Shown: positions 52,881 through 61,823, numbered from the stretch's first letter. The stretch: DNA of 64,000 bases from Paenibacillus pasadenensis DSM 19293 (GCF_000422485.1 NZ_KE383847.1:226256-290255); one strand, 5' to 3'. Numbers and translations are program-made. The notes: generated from the sequence alone by a model not told the origin.

Positions 52881-53784
52881 GGTCATGGCGAAAATTTCCG
52901 GCGAAGGCGCGAAGCATCTGGCCGTTTATTTGTTCGCCGCCCTGCAAGGGCAAAAACGAACAAGAGGCCGCATTCGTCTGGAAAGCTTGCTGCGCAGCGG
53001 CAAGGAACTGAAGGTGTTTGCAGTACGAAATGAAGACTTGCCGACTTTTTGCAAAGAAGCGAAGCGCTATGGTGTCCTCTATTGCGCGCTGCGTGACAAG
53101 AAAAATGTGGACGGGCTTTGCGACGTCATGGTGCGGGCCGAGGATGCGTCCAAGATCAACCGAATCGTTGAACGCTTCAAGCTGGCGACCGTAGATACGG
53201 CCAGCATCAAGCAGGAGATTGTGAAGTCCCGCAGCGAGAAGCAGTCGGTCGAGCGTGAAGGGGCGGCGCAACCACCGGAGCAACATGCCGGCACACCCGA
53301 AGAAGGAGCCAACGAGTCGCCAGCTTCAAATGAGGGAGCGGTAGTGAGCGAAGATTTTTTGGACGATCTGTTGGGAAAGCCCGAGCCGGCGGCGGAGGTG
53401 CAGCCGGTAAACGAGCAGCAGGGAACCGATCAACCGGCGGCCGAGGCGTGGGAGGTCGAGCGAACGGAACCGGAGCGTCCGCTTCCCCCCCCGCCGACAC
53501 AGGAGGAGAGGACAACGGAACCATCCTCTCCGTCCGCGCCTACCTCCGAGCGCAGCGCGGCATACGAAAGGGTTACGATTGACCCTGAAAAGCCGAAGGG
53601 AAAAGTGTCCGTCCGCCAATTGCTGCGTGAAATTCGGGAGGAAAACCGGGCGGCAGAGAGCAGACGGCGGCAGCAGGTGCAGGAACCGTCGTTGCCTAAG
53701 CGCAGAGATCGCGGGAATTCGGCGTCCGGCAGTAAAGCATCCGTTCCGATGGCCGGGAGTCGAAAGCGAGGGAAATCGAAATGA
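52822..53784 (+). CDS. PcfB-family (DUF3801) conjugation protein
   Basis: ATG 52822 is nine bases after GGGAGG; an ATG at 52816 is closer. The conserved DUF3801 part covers the first 130 residues (SLRGIEVMAKISGEGAKHLAVYLFAALQ, LPTFCKEAKRYGVLYCALRDK, DVMVRAEDASKINRIVERF). The remaining 190 residues are Glu/Pro-rich and disordered, then basic. In enterococcal pCF10, PcfB works with the coupling ATPase to recruit the relaxosome. The stop overlaps the next start (ATGA). Confidence 0.88.
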   Translation: MSSGTEAADQVVSMSLRGIEVMAKISGEGAKHLAVYLFAALQGQKRTRGRIRLESLLRSGKELKVFAVRNEDLPTFCKEAKRYGVLYCALRDKKNVDGLCDVMVRAEDASKINRIVERFKLATVDTASIKQEIVKSRSEKQSVEREGAAQPPEQHAGTPEEGANESPASNEGAVVSEDFLDDLLGKPEPAAEVQPVNEQQGTDQPAAEAWEVERTEPERPLPPPPTQEERTTEPSSPSAPTSERSAAYERVTIDPEKPKGKVSVRQLLREIREENRAAESRRRQQVQEPSLPKRRDRGNSASGSKASVPMAGSRKRGKSK

Positions 53785-54683
53785 GCGAACTGGACGAGTT
53801 ATTCCAGCCCCAAGTCACGACGGCCTCCGGTCAGCGTGAGCAGCCGTTCGACAAAGAAGCGTGGGCGCAAAAAAAGCAAGAACTGCGGCAGTGGACGTAT
53901 GAGACGATTGATACTGCCACAGCCGCCATTGCGCAAAACGGCGAACAATTTCAGCATTATCTGGACGTACAAAGCCGTTTTGATCTCTACAGCGTCGCGA
54001 ATGCGCTGCTTATTTTCGCGCAGCGACCGGATGCCACTCGCATTGCTGATTTTGATAGCTGGAAAGAACAAGGCGTCTATATCCGTCGCAAGGAATCCGG
54101 ATTTTACATCTTGGAGCCAGGCGAGGAATACAAGCGAGAAGATGGGAGTACCGCAATCAGCTACAACCCCAAGAAGATGTTCGATGTTGCGCAAACAACC
54201 GCACCGAAAAAGGAATCGCCGATCTACCCGGATGACCGCACGCGCATCAAGGCATTGATGGACCGCTCACCTGTTGCGATTACGATTGGAGATGCCTTGC
54301 CTGCGGAAGTTCATGCGCTTTATCAGCCGGATACGCGAAGCATCGTGATACGTCGCGGACTTGGGGCTGGTGACATTTTTCGAGCTCTCGCACAGGAGCT
54401 GACGCATGCGGAGATCGATCGCGGCCATAACGACTACAGCCGTTCACATTACAATTTTCAAGCTTACTGCGCTGCGTATATGCTTTGCAAAAAATTCGGC
54501 GTCGAGACGGCTTCCTTCCGCTTCGGCAGGGTTCACGAACGGCTCAAGGAGTTGGAGCCGCAGCAAATTCGCGCCGAGCTGACGGTGATGAAGGATGCGG
54601 CACACGACATATCCCGTCGAATGCACCGTATGCTGGCCCAGCAGCGACAGCAGCAACCGAATCGCAGCGATTCCACCCGCTAG
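53781..54683 (+). CDS. ArdC-like protein with metalloprotease-like motif
   Basis: This 300-residue protein starts at an ATG overlapping the pcfB stop. The N-terminal half (FQHYLDVQSRFDLYSVANALLIFAQRPDATRIADFDSW) resembles the ArdC/DUF1738 ssDNA-binding domain, and also the first part of the giant helicase upstream. The second half has ALAQELTHAEIDRGH, a changed version of the HExxH zinc motif (Q for the first His), so protease activity is doubtful. ArdC-type proteins protect incoming single-stranded DNA from restriction. Function is inferred. Confidence 0.75.
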   Translation: MSELDELFQPQVTTASGQREQPFDKEAWAQKKQELRQWTYETIDTATAAIAQNGEQFQHYLDVQSRFDLYSVANALLIFAQRPDATRIADFDSWKEQGVYIRRKESGFYILEPGEEYKREDGSTAISYNPKKMFDVAQTTAPKKESPIYPDDRTRIKALMDRSPVAITIGDALPAEVHALYQPDTRSIVIRRGLGAGDIFRALAQELTHAEIDRGHNDYSRSHYNFQAYCAAYMLCKKFGVETASFRFGRVHERLKELEPQQIRAELTVMKDAAHDISRRMHRMLAQQRQQQPNRSDSTR

Positions 54684-54723
54684 TCGTGGCATGCTTTTCA
54701 TTTTTCTGTTGGGAGGAGTGGCG

Positions 54724-54915
54724 ATGAAAGAGGAAGAACGCATCCTGAGAATGGATCATTACGAGCATGGCATTGTCATCAACGCCTTGAATGCGCTCCG
54801 CAACGACTTGATCGGCCAGCAGCGGCCGACCGATCCTGTTGACGATTTACTGCTCAAAGCGATTGACGCTCCCTATCAAAAAATAAAGCGCAGGAGTCAT
54901 CATGCGGCGCGCTGA
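54724..54915 (+). CDS. Small conserved ICE protein upstream of virD4 (63 aa)
   Basis: ATG 54724 follows GGAGGAG. The product MKEEERILRMDHYEHGIVINALNALRNDLI is helical and ends KIKRRSHHAAR. A short gene in this place, directly before virD4, is usual in Tn1549-like elements; its function is unknown. Its 3' end overlaps the virD4 start by 14 bases and contains the first part of a strong terminator. Confidence 0.72.
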   Translation: MKEEERILRMDHYEHGIVINALNALRNDLIGQQRPTDPVDDLLLKAIDAPYQKIKRRSHHAAR

Positions 54916-56671
54916 AACCGCAAGGAGTAATCTTTTACTCTTTGCGGTTTTTTTTATTCCGGTCGTGTGGGCGGCGCTGCTTGCCGCCCCCGCTTTGTCA
55001 AAGGGATTACCGGCACTTCTGCTGTATCTCAGCGAGGCGATTAACAATCCCTTCCAGATTCAATGGGTCGAGGATACGCCGCGAAGCTTGTTGCTGTTCA
55101 CGTTGATTTATGGGATTTCGGTCGGCATCTACTTGGCGTCCCCGCGCAACTATCGGCGGCGCGAAGAGCATGGCAGCGCACGATGGGGCAAGGCCGGACG
55201 GATAAATGCCAAGTATCGCGACAAGCAACCGGAACAAAACAAGATTCTGACGCAGCAGGTACGCATCGGCTTGGATGGCCGCAAGCATCGCCGGAACCTG
55301 AATGTTCTTGTCGTCGGCGGTTCCGGGTCCGGCAAAACGAGGTTTTACGCCAAGCCGAACGTTATGCAGGCGCATACGTCCTTTGTCGTGCTCGATCCCA
55401 AGGGCGAAATTTTGCGCGATACCGGGCATCTACTCAAGTCCGAAGGCTATGACATCAAGGTGCTGGATCTCATCAATCCACACCGTTCGCATGGCTACAA
55501 TCCATTCGCCTATTTGCAAGACGACAAGGATGTTCTCAAGCTGGTCACCAATCTGATCCGCAATACGACACCGAAGGGCAGCAATACCAACGATCCCTTT
55601 TGGGAGCGATCCGAGACCGCCTTGCTGGAAGCGCTCGTGCTATACCTCCTATATGAAGCACCGCCCGAGGAGCAAAACTTCCCAATGGTCATGGAAATGA
55701 TCGCGGCTGCGGAGGTGCGGGAGGAGGACGAAACGTACCAAAGCCCGCTCGATGAACTATTCGAGCGGCTGGCCATGCGCGATCCGGAACACCTTGCCGT
55801 CAAGCAGTACAACATTTTCAAGCTGGCGGCGGGCAAGACGGCCAAGTCCATTTTAATTGGCCTCGGCGTTCGATTGGAGAAGTTCAATTTGCATACGATT
55901 GCGGGGATGAGCATGGTCGACGAAATGGAATTGCCCGTTATGGGGGAGAAGAAGACGGCGATGTTTGCCGTCATTCCCGATAACGACAGCAGCTTCAACT
56001 TCATTGTCGGCATGCTCTACACGCAGCTTTTTCAATGCTTGATGTACGAGGCGGACTATAGGCATGGCGGACGCCTGCCGGTTCATGTTCACTTTGTCAT
56101 GGACGAGTTCGCCAATGTAGCGCTTCCCGACGAATTTGACAAGCTGCTCTCCACGATGCGCAGCCGGGAAATTTCCGTTTCTATCATTTTGCAAAATTTA
56201 GCGCAACTCAAGGCGCTGTACAAGGATGCGTGGGAATCGATTGTGGGCAACTGCGACGAATTTTTGTACTTGGGCGGCAACGAACAGTCTACCCACAAAT
56301 ACGTCTCGGAGCTGCTTGGCAAGGAAACGATTGATACCAATACCTACGGCCAGAGCAAGGGGAGAAACGGCAGCTACTCGATCAACTACCAGCAATCAGG
56401 CCGCGAATTGCTCACACCAGACGAGGTAAGGTTGCTGGATAACCGCTTTTGCCTGCTCTTTATCCGTGGCGAACATCCAGTCCAGGACGACAAATATGAT
56501 TTGCTCAGGCATCCTCATGTCTCGCTCACGACGGATGGTAACGGTCTTCCCTATCAGCATGGCGGCACGGAACACGCTTTGGACTGGCAATCCGTGTTCC
56601 TTCATGCAGACGGGGATTATGAACTTCTTTCGGAAGAAGAAGTAGAGTCGCTATTTTTACGAAGGGAATGA
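54902..56671 (+). CDS. virD4: VirD4/TraG-type coupling ATPase
   Basis: This 589-residue membrane ATPase links the relaxosome to the T4SS channel. Two N-terminal spans (LLLFAVFFIPVVWAALLAAP and LLLFTLIYGISVGIYLA) precede Walker A VVGGSGSGKTRF (about residue 138) and Walker B VHFVMDEFANVAL (about 397). Further family segments are LDPKGEILRDTGHLL and ISIILQNLAQLKALY-like. A 16-bp terminator hairpin sits across codons 5-18. It is followed without a gap by maff2. Confidence 0.95.
   Translation: MRRAETARSNLLLFAVFFIPVVWAALLAAPALSKGLPALLLYLSEAINNPFQIQWVEDTPRSLLLFTLIYGISVGIYLASPRNYRRREEHGSARWGKAGRINAKYRDKQPEQNKILTQQVRIGLDGRKHRRNLNVLVVGGSGSGKTRFYAKPNVMQAHTSFVVLDPKGEILRDTGHLLKSEGYDIKVLDLINPHRSHGYNPFAYLQDDKDVLKLVTNLIRNTTPKGSNTNDPFWERSETALLEALVLYLLYEAPPEEQNFPMVMEMIAAAEVREEDETYQSPLDELFERLAMRDPEHLAVKQYNIFKLAAGKTAKSILIGLGVRLEKFNLHTIAGMSMVDEMELPVMGEKKTAMFAVIPDNDSSFNFIVGMLYTQLFQCLMYEADYRHGGRLPVHVHFVMDEFANVALPDEFDKLLSTMRSREISVSIILQNLAQLKALYKDAWESIVGNCDEFLYLGGNEQSTHKYVSELLGKETIDTNTYGQSKGRNGSYSINYQQSGRELLTPDEVRLLDNRFCLLFIRGEHPVQDDKYDLLRHPHVSLTTDGNGLPYQHGGTEHALDWQSVFLHADGDYELLSEEEVESLFLRRE
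54915..54955 (+). terminator. 16-bp terminator hairpin inside the virD4 5' coding region
   Basis: AAACCGCAAGGAGTAA pairs with TTACTCTTTGCGGTTT (one G-U) around TCTT, followed by a T-run. It starts on the stop codon of the preceding small gene and 13 bases into virD4. It would block virD4 transcription unless RNA polymerase is modified or ribosomes cover it. Confidence 0.88.
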
Positions 56672-56976
56672 TGAACTTGAAAATGAAAACGAAACGGCTG
56701 CTGGCCCTGTACATCGTGCTGATCTTAACGGGAACTGTATTCGTCTCCACTGCTTATGCAGAGGGCGATCCGATGACGACAGTCAACAACCTGTCTACTT
56801 TTATCTTCGGTTTAATCCGTGCGATTGGCATGATTATTCTCGGTTTCGGCATTGTTCAAATTGGATTGTCGCTAAAATCCCATGACCCTTCTCAGCGCGC
56901 AAACGGGTTTCTGACGCTCGCCGGAGGGGTCATTATTACGTTTACGAAGGAAATTCTTACCCTGATTGCCGGATGA
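56668..56976 (+). CDS. Maff2-family small membrane protein
   Basis: This 102-residue protein overlaps the virD4 stop. It has a first hydrophobic segment like a signal peptide (LLALYIVLILTGTVFVSTAYA), then two spans (LSTFIFGLIRAIGMIILGFGIVQI and NGFLTLAGGVIITFTKEILTLI). Maff2 genes always lie between virD4 and the VirB6-like gene in Tn1549 elements. The signal plus two-helix layout is like VirB2 pilins, so it may form the conjugative pilus (inference). Confidence 0.87.
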   Translation: MMNLKMKTKRLLALYIVLILTGTVFVSTAYAEGDPMTTVNNLSTFIFGLIRAIGMIILGFGIVQIGLSLKSHDPSQRANGFLTLAGGVIITFTKEILTLIAG

Positions 56977-57043
56977 GCCTGAAGCTTTGGATGAAGGGGG
57001 GCGGACGTTTCGTCTGTTCCCCGTTTACGGAAGGGGTGAGCAT

Positions 57044-57883
57044 GTGTCAAAAAACAGTTGGGTGATCGACAACCTCGAAAATGCCTTGGATACCTGGAAC
57101 GATAAGATGAATGAAATCTGGAGCCTCGTTACGCAATCGCCAGCGGATTTTAAGGGTGGGGGCGTTTGGCGTGTCATCACAGATATTCACGGTGCGTTGC
57201 AGGCGACGGGACTGGCGCTTCTGGTCTTGTTTTTTGTGATTGGCGTGGTGAAGTCGACCGGCAGTTTTGCGGAAGTGAAAAGGCCGGAGATGGCCGTCAA
57301 GCTGTTTATCCGCTTTGTGCTCGCCAAGGCGGTCGTAACCTATGGTCTGGAGTTGATGATGGCTCTCTTTACGATTGTACAGGGGATCATCTCAACGATG
57401 ATGGGACGCTCCGGGTTTGGAACGACAGAGGCTATGGCCTTGCCGGATACGGTAGCGCAAGCGATTGAAGACGTTGGCTTCTGGCAAAGCATTCCGCTTT
57501 GGATCGTCACCATTCTCGGCAGTTTGTTCATTACGGTGCTATCCTTTGTGATGATCCTTTCGGTGTACGGGCGCTTTTTCCGTATCTATTTGTATACGGC
57601 AATAGCCCCCGTTCCGCTGTCCGCATTTGCGGGGGAGCCAAGCCAAAATATCGGCAAGTCGTTCCTGAAAGGATACGCGGCAGCGTGTCTGGAAGGCGCG
57701 ATTATTGTACTGGCGTGTATCATTTATTCCGCCTTTGCTACCGCTCCTCCAGCCATCGATTCTAGTGCGGGCGCGGTTACGATGGTGTGGACGTATATCG
57801 GGGAACTCATTTTCAACATGCTCGTTCTTGTCGGTACGGTGAAGATGGCAGATCGTATCGTGCGCGAAATGATGGGACTGTAA
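57044..57883 (+). CDS. VirB6/TrbL-like polytopic T4SS protein
   Basis: The start is set at GTG 57044 (AAGGGGTGA upstream); longer in-frame versions lack a site. The 279-residue protein has about six spans (ALLVLFFVIGVV, LFIRFVLAKAVVTYGLELMMALFTIV, WIVTILGSLFITVLSFVMILSVYGRF, GAIIVLACIIYSAFA, ELIFNMLVLVGTVKM) and the signature YLYTAIAPVPLSAFAGEPSQNIGKSFLKGYAA seen in Firmicute VirB6/TrbL-like channel proteins. After it, the operon is broken by an inverted XRE gene. Confidence 0.87.
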   Translation: MSKNSWVIDNLENALDTWNDKMNEIWSLVTQSPADFKGGGVWRVITDIHGALQATGLALLVLFFVIGVVKSTGSFAEVKRPEMAVKLFIRFVLAKAVVTYGLELMMALFTIVQGIISTMMGRSGFGTTEAMALPDTVAQAIEDVGFWQSIPLWIVTILGSLFITVLSFVMILSVYGRFFRIYLYTAIAPVPLSAFAGEPSQNIGKSFLKGYAAACLEGAIIVLACIIYSAFATAPPAIDSSAGAVTMVWTYIGELIFNMLVLVGTVKMADRIVREMMGL

Positions 57884-57904
57884 TCACCTTGTGAATGATG
57901 GGAG

Positions 57905-58243
57905 TTATCGGATTGCGGTCAAAAAAAGCTTTAATAGCGCCAGAGCATCCTTGCGCTGCTTCTCAGTGCATTGATTGAGCGCAGCCATAATCAATGCCGT
58001 TTCATTGTAAGGTGTGGCGCTCTCCTCTTGACCAAGGAGCAATTCATTAGGAGAAAGCTTGAGCAAATTGCAAATACTGAACATCGTTTCAATGGACATC
58101 CCGGCTTTACCTCGTTCAATATCGGCGCAAAATCTTGGGACCCGTCCAACTCGTTCAGCCAGTTGTTCACGAGATATTTCCAAAGCCTCTCGTTGCTTCC
58201 GAATGCGTTGCCCCACCTTCTTTTTATCGTAACCAATCATCAA
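57905..58243 (-). CDS. XRE-family regulator inside the T4SS operon (antisense)
   Basis: This 112-residue repressor-type protein is read from ATG 58243 (AGAGGTGAC on the minus strand). The helix-turn-helix (QRIRKQREALEISREQLAERVGRVPRFCADIERGKAG) occupies its first half and a helical tail follows. It is opposite to all conjugation genes around it and faces a Spo0E-like gene, with a palindrome between them. Its GC content looks lower than that of the T4SS genes. It probably regulates itself and the Spo0E-like gene. Confidence 0.88.
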   Translation of the reverse strand: MMIGYDKKKVGQRIRKQREALEISREQLAERVGRVPRFCADIERGKAGMSIETMFSICNLLKLSPNELLLGQEESATPYNETALIMAALNQCTEKQRKDALALLKLFLTAIR

Positions 58244-58265
58244 GCGTCACCTCTTTAAAGGGGTT

Positions 58266-58278
58266 GAGTTTATAACTC
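58266..58278. promoter_or_regulatory. Palindrome between XRE and Spo0E-like genes (operator candidate)
   Basis: GAGTT-TAT-AACTC is a perfect inverted repeat upstream of the XRE start and overlaps a TATAAA-like -10 on the minus strand. It is the natural site for autoregulation. Confidence 0.5.
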
Positions 58279-58299
58279 CCATTATGGAGGAGTACACAA

Positions 58300-58328
58300 T
58301 TGACATAAATGAGATTAAAACTTACCAT
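58300..58328 (+). promoter_or_regulatory. SigA-type promoter of the Spo0E-like gene
   Basis: A perfect TTGACA (58300-58305) is followed after 17 bp by TACCAT (58323-58328). It would also supply transcripts to prgI and virB4 downstream. Confidence 0.6.
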
Positions 58329-58404
58329 CGAAGTAGTCTTCTAACATACAACGAGTTTCATTCAAAAATGTCGGCTCTCACAATAAAAACGGGAGGATGG
58401 ATAA

Positions 58405-58590
58405 ATGAACGAATTGTTAAGAGAGCTGGAAGAGGAGCGGCGAAAGCTGAATTCGCTTGGTGAACAGTTAATAAAGCAATCCATTTCTTTATCCGGCCAT
58501 CAAGCATTTCAAGAGCAAAGTCAGAAGGTCGATCAGCTAGTAGCCTGCTATCATCACATGAAAGCCAAGCAGAAGCAGCGGGTAAGGTAA
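58405..58590 (+). CDS. Spo0E-like aspartyl-phosphate phosphatase family protein
   Basis: ATG 58405 is preceded by GGGAGG. The 61-residue product is two amphipathic helices (LLRELEEERRKLNSLGEQLIKQ and AFQEQSQKVDQLVACYHHMKA). The second helix has the SQ-x2-D-x-L pattern by which Spo0E-type phosphatases contact Spo0A-P; Spo0E, YisI and YnzD are of similar size. If active, it would lower Spo0A-P and delay sporulation of the host. The call rests on a short motif, so it is likely but not certain. Confidence 0.7.
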   Translation: MNELLRELEEERRKLNSLGEQLIKQSISLSGHQAFQEQSQKVDQLVACYHHMKAKQKQRVR

Positions 58591-58614
58591 AAGAGTTGTG
58601 GGGGGAAGCAGGTA

Positions 58615-58944
58615 ATGGAAATTCCACCGTGGTTTCGAACAGCTATTCAAGGTCGATTGGACTACGTTTCTGCACGATTCGAGCATCATCCTGATCTCAA
58701 GCGTGTTCGTGCTGAAGAAAAGAAGGCTTTTCAAGTCTTGTTTGTTGGTATGGATATTGGTCGTATGCCTGAATTTGAAGCTTGGGAGGACAGACATCAT
58801 TTTAAACAATCGATTATCAATGAGTGGTTATATTTGCAAGGAATGAAGGATGGCTTTCAGCTTGCTGTGGAACTATTGAGCAATCCTGTGCCATTTGATG
58901 ACGACACACTGTTCAAACCTGAACGCAACGAGCCTGAGGCGTAG
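58615..58944 (+). CDS. Unknown protein of the inserted cassette (109 aa)
   Basis: ATG 58615 has a purine-rich leader (GGGGGGAAGCAGG). The product MEIPPWFRTAIQGRLDYVSARFEHHPDL has no membrane span and a C-terminal part INEWLYLQGMKDGFQLAVELL that resembles the F-x-G-x-x-L-G type helix of small proteins in phages and conjugative elements. It is the last gene before prgI. No function can be assigned. Confidence 0.55.
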   Translation: MEIPPWFRTAIQGRLDYVSARFEHHPDLKRVRAEEKKAFQVLFVGMDIGRMPEFEAWEDRHHFKQSIINEWLYLQGMKDGFQLAVELLSNPVPFDDDTLFKPERNEPEA

Positions 58945-58969
58945 ACTGCTCATCCGGGAGGGATAAAAA

Positions 58970-59335
58970 GTGGAAGTGAAAATCAACCGGGAAATCCGGG
59001 ATTATACGGAAAGCTTGTTCTTCGGACTGTCCTTGCGGCAGTTCTTTTTTTCTATTCTGGCGGTCGCTGCGGCGATTGGACTGTATTTCGGGCTGCGCAG
59101 TCATTTCGGACTGGAAACGCTCAGTTGGATGTGCATATTGGGGGCAGCTCCCTGCGCCGCGCTCGGGTTTATCCGCTATCACGGTATGACGGCGGAGCAA
59201 CTATTGTGGGCGTATGTGAAGTCGGAGTTTCTGATGCCAAGACGGCTTGTCTTCCGCTCGACCAACATATACTACGAAGCGCTAAAAGGAAGCCTGCACA
59301 AGCGTGAGCAAGAAAGGATGAAGCGCAATGATTAA
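58970..59335 (+). CDS. prgI: PrgI-family (VirB3-like) T4SS protein
   Basis: GTG 58970 follows GGGAGGGA. The 121-residue protein begins KINREIRDYTESLFFGLSLRQFFFSILAVAAAIGLYFGL, with the conserved P/R-DY-E entry and two spans (the second about CILGAAPCAALGFI). PrgI/VirB3 proteins help VirB4 to localise and to build the channel. It overlaps virB4 by eight bases. Confidence 0.9.
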   Translation: MEVKINREIRDYTESLFFGLSLRQFFFSILAVAAAIGLYFGLRSHFGLETLSWMCILGAAPCAALGFIRYHGMTAEQLLWAYVKSEFLMPRRLVFRSTNIYYEALKGSLHKREQERMKRND

Positions 59336-61658
59336 GACGCTCAGGCGCACCATGAAGCAGGACAAGGAACGGTCAGTCATTCCCAAAAGCGTACAACAAG
59401 CGATCCCGATCCGCGCCATCTGGCCGGACGGGATTTTTGCTGTAGGTAACAAATTCTCAAAGTCGTTCCGTTTCGCGGACATAAACTACGCTGTCGCATC
59501 GAGAGAGGACAAGGAGACGATGTTCCTTTCCTACTCCGAATTGCTTAATTCGTTTGACAGCGGCGCGACGACGAAGATTACGATTCACAATCGGCGGCTT
59601 AATCAGGCAGATGTAGAACGTTCCATTCTTATTCCGCTCCAGCACGACGGGCTGGATGTGTATCGGCAGGAGTACAACGACATGTTGCTTGGTAAAGCGA
59701 CCGATGGCAACACAAATGGGACGATTCAAGAGAAATACATCACCATTTCCGTAGTTAAAAAGAACGTGGATGAAGCTCGCCATTACTTCGCGCGGGTCGG
59801 CACGGAGTTGACGGCGCATTTCTCTCGTCTCGGCTCGAAATGTACTGAACTTGATGCGACTGACCGCCTGCGCATTCTGCATGACTTCTTCCGGATTGGC
59901 GAGGAAGCCGATTTTCGCTTCGACATGCAGGAGATGATGCGCAAGGGTCACGATTTCAAGGATTACATTTGCCCGGACACCTTCGAGTTTGCCAAAGATC
60001 ATTTTCGGATGGGAGAATACTACGGTCGGGTCATCTTTCTGCGTGATTACGCCAGCTACATCAAGGACAGCATGGTAGCCGAACTGTGCGACTTGAACCG
60101 CAACTTGCTGCTGTCGCTCGATGTGATCCCGATTCCGACCGACGAAGCTGTCCGCGAAGTGGAGAATCGACTGCTCGGCGTGGAAACGAACATTACGAAT
60201 TGGCAGCGGCGGCAAAATCGCAATAACAACTTTTCTGCTGTCATCCCTTACGACATGGAGCAGCAGCGCAAAGAAAGCAAGGAGTTTCTTAGCGACCTGA
60301 CCACACGCGACCAGCGGATGATGTTCGGATTACTTACGATGGTGCATGTCGCGGACAGCAAAGAACAACTCGATAGCGATACGGAGACATTGCTCACTAC
60401 GGCTCGCAAGCATTTGTGCCAGTTTTCTACGCTCTCCTATCAGCAAATGGACGGTTTGAATACGGTGCTACCGTATGGGCTGCGAAAGGTACATGCTTTG
60501 CGGACGCTCACGACTGAAAGTACGGCTGTTTTTATTCCGTTTCGAGCGCAGGAGATCGTGCATCCAGACGGCATTTATTACGGGCAAAACATCATCAGCA
60601 AAAATATGGTCGTCGCCAATCGAAAGCAACTGCTGAATGGAAACAGTTTTATCCTTGGCGTATCCGGTTCCGGTAAAAGCTTTGCCGCGAAACGGGAAAT
60701 CGTCAACCAGATATTGGCGAGCGATGACGACATTATCCTGATTGACCCGGAGCGGGAGTATTCCGCTCTGGTAAATGCGCTGGGTGGCGAGACGATTCAC
60801 ATTTCTGCTACTTCGTCGAACCATATCAATGCGATGGATATGAACCGGGATTATGGCGACGGAGCCAATCCGATCATTCTTAAATCGGAATTCGTCCTGT
60901 CGTTGTGCGAGCAGTTGACTGGTGGACATCAGCTTGGAGCCAAGGAGAAGTCGCTCATCGATCGCTGTACCGCCGCTGTGTACCGCAAGTATTTGCGGAG
61001 CAACTATAAGGGACAGCCGCCGACATTGCAGGATTTTCGCGCAGAGCTGCTCAAGCAAGCAGAAACGGAGGCGCAGGATATCGCGCTGGCCATTGAATTA
61101 TTTACTTCCGGCAGTCTGAATACGTTCGCCCAATCGACCAACGTCAACGTCCACAATCGGCTGATTTGCTACGATATTCTCGACTTGGGCAAGCAGCTTC
61201 TTCCCATCGGCATGCTGGTCGTACTCGACAATATCTTGAATCGGATTACGCAAAATCGCGCCAGAGGCAAGAATACGTTTATCTTTATTGATGAAATCTA
61301 CCTATTGTTCCAGCACGAATACAGCTCCAACTTTCTGTTCACGCTCTGGAAGCGTGTCCGTAAGTATGGCGCTTTTTGCACAGGGATTACGCAAAATGTG
61401 GACGATCTGCTGCAAAGTCATACAGCCCGCACCATGCTTGCAAACAGTGAATTCATCGTCATGCTGAATCAGGCCAGCACCGACCGGATGGAGCTTGCCG
61501 AGTTGCTCAACATTTCGGACCTGCAACTGTCCTACATTACGAATGTTGACGCCGGGAATGGTCTGATGAAGGTAGGTAGTTCCCTCGTACCGTTTACCGA
61601 CAAGTTCCCGCGGCACACGAAACTGTATGGCCTAATGACAACGAAGCCCGGAGAGTAA
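59328..61658 (+). CDS. virB4: VirB4-type T4SS ATPase
   Basis: This 776-residue ATPase powers assembly and transfer by the T4SS. The start overlaps prgI. Walker A is GVSGSGKSFAAKREI (about residue 441), Walker B is NTFIFIDEIYLLFQHE (about 650), and further conserved segments are DIILIDPEREYSALVNALGGE and TGITQNVDDLLQS. Length and motifs are complete. Unlike in other Tn1549-type elements, no peptidoglycan hydrolase gene follows within the window; the next gene faces the opposite way. Confidence 0.95.
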   Translation: MIKTLRRTMKQDKERSVIPKSVQQAIPIRAIWPDGIFAVGNKFSKSFRFADINYAVASREDKETMFLSYSELLNSFDSGATTKITIHNRRLNQADVERSILIPLQHDGLDVYRQEYNDMLLGKATDGNTNGTIQEKYITISVVKKNVDEARHYFARVGTELTAHFSRLGSKCTELDATDRLRILHDFFRIGEEADFRFDMQEMMRKGHDFKDYICPDTFEFAKDHFRMGEYYGRVIFLRDYASYIKDSMVAELCDLNRNLLLSLDVIPIPTDEAVREVENRLLGVETNITNWQRRQNRNNNFSAVIPYDMEQQRKESKEFLSDLTTRDQRMMFGLLTMVHVADSKEQLDSDTETLLTTARKHLCQFSTLSYQQMDGLNTVLPYGLRKVHALRTLTTESTAVFIPFRAQEIVHPDGIYYGQNIISKNMVVANRKQLLNGNSFILGVSGSGKSFAAKREIVNQILASDDDIILIDPEREYSALVNALGGETIHISATSSNHINAMDMNRDYGDGANPIILKSEFVLSLCEQLTGGHQLGAKEKSLIDRCTAAVYRKYLRSNYKGQPPTLQDFRAELLKQAETEAQDIALAIELFTSGSLNTFAQSTNVNVHNRLICYDILDLGKQLLPIGMLVVLDNILNRITQNRARGKNTFIFIDEIYLLFQHEYSSNFLFTLWKRVRKYGAFCTGITQNVDDLLQSHTARTMLANSEFIVMLNQASTDRMELAELLNISDLQLSYITNVDAGNGLMKVGSSLVPFTDKFPRHTKLYGLMTTKPGE

Positions 61659-61823
61659 TGGATAAACAGCAGTAGGCGGCTGGTCGCAAACAGGATCAGC
61701 CGCTTAAGCACTAATATACATCTCTCATGGACTCTTCACCAGTAAATCTTGGCTGTTAGGAAACTTACAATTTGATAAATGGGGAGTGGGGGCTTATCCG
61801 CTACTCCTCGATCTCAACAGCAT

